DNA of 64,000 nucleotides, taken from contig NZ_LT594324.1 in the NCBI RefSeq assembly GCF_900089605.1, positions 2,728,001-2,792,000 of the forward strand, in the 5' to 3' direction. How positions within the stretch are numbered: the first letter of the stretch is position 1; the number at the start of each line of letters is the position of its first letter. A model generated the notes under the pieces. That model had not been told where the DNA came from. It worked only from the letters and a program-made list of their open reading frames with translations, and did not search any database. The translations under genes and the position numbers were made by a program. This DNA is from Micromonospora narathiwatensis (lineage in GTDB: Bacteria > Actinomycetota > Actinomycetes > Mycobacteriales > Micromonosporaceae). This document shows positions 61,791 to 64,000 of the stretch, piece after piece.

Positions 61791-61957
61791 CCGGCCCGCG
61801 CCCGCCTGGTCTCGCCACGGCACCGGGGCGCCTCGGCCCACCCGCGCGTCCGCCGGCCCCGCCGGCGGCCATACGCTGGCACGCAGAAGAGGACGTGGGG
61901 CCGCGCCCATCGGGCGGCGCGCCCCGCGCCGTTCCGACTCTCAGGGCTGGGTAACGC

Positions 61958-62731
61958 ATGCGCGACGTTCCGGGCAGAACTCCGAAGTACCTGGTGATCC
62001 GCGACGACCTGATCAGGCGGATCAGGAACGGCGAGTTCGCCCCCGGCGACGCGCTGCCGGGCCAGCGGCACCTGAGCGACGAGTACGGCGTCAGCCTAAT
62101 GACGCTGCGCCAGGCGCTGGACGAGCTCTGCGACCAGGGCGTGGTGGAGCAGCTTCCCGGCCGGGGCACGTACGTCCGGGCGCTGCCCGTGCCCTACTCG
62201 ATGGGAAATCTGCGCAGCCTGGCGGACGACCTGCGGGCGCACGGCATCGAGGTCCGTACCCGGGTGCTGAGCCGTGAGATCGTCCCCGCGCCGGCGGATC
62301 TCACCCGGCGGTTCCGGATTCCCCTGGACGGTCCGGTGCTGAAGCTGGAACGGATTCGGGTCGTCCGGGGAACTCCGCTGATCCATCAGCTGTCCTACCT
62401 CCCGCAGCCGTTCGCCGATTCGCTCGGCGACGTCGACTTCGAAAGGCAGGAGCTGTACGCCGTCCTGGCGGAGCGGGCCGGCGCGGTGGCGGCACAGGCC
62501 GAGGAGACGATCGCGCCGGTGCTCATGCCCGAGGAGATCGGCGGCCTGCTCGGCCTCCCCGCCGGCCAGCCGGCGATGCGCAGCGAGCGGATCACCCGCG
62601 ACGCCGACGGCCGCACGCTCGTGGTCGACTTCGCCGTCCTTGCCGGGAACAGCGTCGTGATCATGAACACCCGGGAGGCCAGCGGCCACCAGTTGAGCTA
62701 CGCCATGGGAGACGACCCCCTGTCGGCGTGA
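61958..62731 (+). CDS. GntR/HutC-type repressor with UTRA domain
   Basis: A 257-residue regulator with a GntR winged helix (KYLVIRDDLIRRIRNGEFAP, LPGQRHLSDEYGVSLMTLRQ, VEQLPGRGTYVR) and a C-terminal UTRA ligand domain (about 85-245, with VLKLERIRVVRGTPLIHQLS). UTRA members bind small effectors such as sugars, amino acid derivatives or signalling molecules. The gene is followed within 94 bases by a trpB-type gene, with two perfect palindromes between them; this regulator is the natural ligand for those sites. Confidence 0.92.
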   Translation: MRDVPGRTPKYLVIRDDLIRRIRNGEFAPGDALPGQRHLSDEYGVSLMTLRQALDELCDQGVVEQLPGRGTYVRALPVPYSMGNLRSLADDLRAHGIEVRTRVLSREIVPAPADLTRRFRIPLDGPVLKLERIRVVRGTPLIHQLSYLPQPFADSLGDVDFERQELYAVLAERAGAVAAQAEETIAPVLMPEEIGGLLGLPAGQPAMRSERITRDADGRTLVVDFAVLAGNSVVIMNTREASGHQLSYAMGDDPLSA

Positions 62732-62757
62732 GGCGGTTCCCGAACCGACCGGCCGGA

Positions 62758-62809
62758 GTTCTAGAACTCTCCCTCACGAGCTGATATAACAACCTTACTG
62801 TTCTAGAAC
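62758..62809 (+). promoter_or_regulatory. Twin GntR operators in the trpB promoter
   Basis: GTTCTAGAAC, a perfect ten-base palindrome, occurs at 62758-62767 and again at 62800-62809, 42 bases apart, or four helical turns. A likely -10 TATAAC lies between them at 62785-62790, so the left site would cover the -35 region and the right one the start of transcription. CCCTCAC (62771-62777) and GTGAGGG (62811-62817) make a further inverted pair. The layout fits repression with looping or cooperative binding by the adjacent GntR/UTRA protein. Confidence 0.85.
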
Positions 62810-62824
62810 TGTGAGGGGATTGCC

Positions 62825-64000
62825 GTGGATCAGCTCCTGCGTGTCGCTCATCAGCCCGTCGTGGCCGACTCCCGCCGACCGGCCGGGCTCGGCAGGTTCG
62901 GCGAGTACGGCGGCCGGTTCGTCCCGGAGTCGCTCGTCCCGGCGTGCGAGGAGGTCGAGCGCGCGTTCACCGAGGCCTGGGCCGACCCGCTGTTCCGGGC
63001 CGAGCTGGACCACGTGCTCTCGATCTACGTGGGCCGGCCGACGCCGCTGACCCCGGCGGCGCGACTCTCCGCCGAGCTGGGCGTCAACCTGCTGCTCAAG
63101 CGGGAGGACCTGGCCCACACCGGCTCGCACAAAATCAACAACGTCCTCGGTCAGGCGCTGCTGGCGCGGCGGATGGGCCGACGCCGTCTGATCGCCGAGA
63201 CCGGCGCGGGCCAGCACGGCGTGGCCACGGCCACCGCCGCCGCCCTGCTCGGCATGGAGACCACGGTCTTCATGGGCGAGCGGGACATCGAACGGCAGCA
63301 GCTCAACGTCTTCCGGATGAAGATGCTCGGGGCCGAGGTGGTACCGGTGGCCTCCGGCAGCCGCACCCTCAAGGACGCGTGCAGCGCGGCACTGCGCCAC
63401 TGGGTCACCGCGGTCGAGGACTCCTACTACTGCCTCGGCTCGGCGCTGGGCCCGCACCCGTACCCCTGGATGGTTCGCCAGTTCCAGCGCGTGATCGGCG
63501 ACGAGGCCCGGGTGCAGTGCGCGGCCGGCCTCACCGCCGGCGTACCCGACTTCGTGGTGGCCTGCGTCGGCGGCGGCTCCAACGCGGCCGGCACCTTCGC
63601 CGGTTTCGTCGACACCGCGGCCCGGCTGGTCGGTGTCGAGGCCGCGGGCGGCGCCGCGATCAACGCCGGCTCCACCGGCGTGCTGCACGGATTCCGCTCC
63701 AAGGTCCTCCAGGACGAGCACGGGCAGATCAGCGAGGCGCACTCGATCGCGGCCGGGCTGGACTACCCGGGCGTCGGCCCGGAACACGCGTACCTGGCGG
63801 ACCTGGGACGGGCCAGCTACGTGACCGTGGACGACGCCGAGGTGCTGGCCGCGACGCACCGGCTGGCCCGCACCGAGGGCATCCTCTGCGCGCTGGAGTC
63901 CGCGCACGCGGTGGCGTGGGTGATCCGCGCCGCCGGGGACAGCACGATCCCCCCGGGCTCGACGGTGCTGCTCACCCTCTCGGGTCGGGGCGACAAGGAC
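62825..64000 (+). CDS. trpB: Stand-alone tryptophan synthase beta subunit, 3' end cut by the window
   Basis: 392 codons are visible and the frame is still open at 64000, close to the family's full length of about 400. Typical features: [18 protein letters not shown], the PLP lysine in [15 protein letters not shown] (near 98), [20 protein letters not shown], the phosphate-binding [13 protein letters not shown] and the late SGRGDKD. It replaces the hydroxyl of serine with indole. No trpA or trpC precedes it, and it has its own GntR control, unlike the usual trp operon copy, so it may serve a specialised pathway. GTG at 62825 follows GAGGGG. Confidence 0.93.
   Translation, partial: MDQLLRVAHQPVVADSRRPAGLGRFGEYGGRFVPESLVPACEEVERAFTEAWADPLFRAELDHVLSIYVGRPTPLTPAARLSAELGVNLLLKREDLAHTGSHKINNVLGQALLARRMGRRRLIAETGAGQHGVATATAAALLGMETTVFMGERDIERQQLNVFRMKMLGAEVVPVASGSRTLKDACSAALRHWVTAVEDSYYCLGSALGPHPYPWMVRQFQRVIGDEARVQCAAGLTAGVPDFVVACVGGGSNAAGTFAGFVDTAARLVGVEAAGGAAINAGSTGVLHGFRSKVLQDEHGQISEAHSIAAGLDYPGVGPEHAYLADLGRASYVTVDDAEVLAATHRLARTEGILCALESAHAVAWVIRAAGDSTIPPGSTVLLTLSGRGDKD

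Noticed and set aside
57930..61910. A 1300-codon open frame on the minus strand opposite the NACHT gene
   Set aside because: Antisense of the HEAT-repeat coding region; no start signals and no domain pattern.

Overview
The window is very GC-rich DNA with GTG and TTG starts, tightly overlapping genes (ATGA and GTGA junctions) and many secreted enzymes. Gene content points to a filamentous actinomycete, most likely Micromonosporaceae: an MptB-type lipoglycan mannosyltransferase, a resuscitation-promoting-factor-like protein behind a c-di-AMP riboswitch, an SCO2521-2525-like gene block and a sterol-desaturase/YhhN pair. I saw no prophage, IS element, CRISPR array, tRNA or rRNA.

Layout. 1-7 kb (- strand): a respiratory operon with caa3-type oxidase (ctaC with fused cytochrome c, ctaD, ctaE), the assembly factor ctaG, an extra lipoprotein cytochrome c, and the bc complex genes qcrC, qcrA, qcrB (qcrB cut by the window edge). 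7.1-11.7 kb (+): a divergent cytochrome c maturation operon of System I type (ccmC, ccmE, ccmF, ccmG, ccmH), which would mature the c-haems of the oxidase cluster. 11.7-14.5 kb: small stress or membrane proteins and mptB. 14.8-17.2 kb: an autoregulated arsR/SRPBCC pair with an apparently leaderless transcript, and a secreted hydrolase. 17.2-22 kb: a membrane protein with a frameshifted gene fragment next to it, a secreted M23 peptidase, and an ECF sigma factor with its partner.

22-31.7 kb (- strand): a secreted carbohydrate and copper cluster. It holds a giant ThuA/sugar dehydrogenase/PKD/DUF1080 protein broken by an in-frame TAA, a two-domain multicopper oxidase, a Tat-exported sugar isomerase-like protein, and a cupredoxin / six-repeat Ig-like / DUF1080 protein. 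The set suggests extracellular processing of 3-keto-sugars. 32.6-43 kb: M4 peptidase, YbaB-like protein, Rpf-like protein with riboswitch, GH3 glucosidase, a luciferase-like/hemerythrin fusion, a GH25-like hydrolase and htpG.

43.3-51.5 kb: a haloacetate-dehalogenase-like enzyme; a FadR-type regulator with an alkylglycerol-monooxygenase-like and a lysoplasmalogenase-like gene (a likely ether-lipid breakdown unit); an rtcB-like/prfH ribosome repair pair; and an XRE/oxidoreductase operon divergent from a sugar-efflux transporter across a perfect 21-bp inverted repeat. 51.6-61.8 kb: the least understood part, five genes resembling the SCO2521-2525 block of Streptomyces (methyltransferase, large unknown, ParA-like ATPase with a variant P-loop, two unknowns) next to a 1404-residue DUF4062-NACHT-HEAT protein of the kind found in bacterial immune systems. 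62-64 kb: a GntR/UTRA repressor with two perfect palindromic operators in front of a stand-alone tryptophan synthase beta gene that runs to the window edge.
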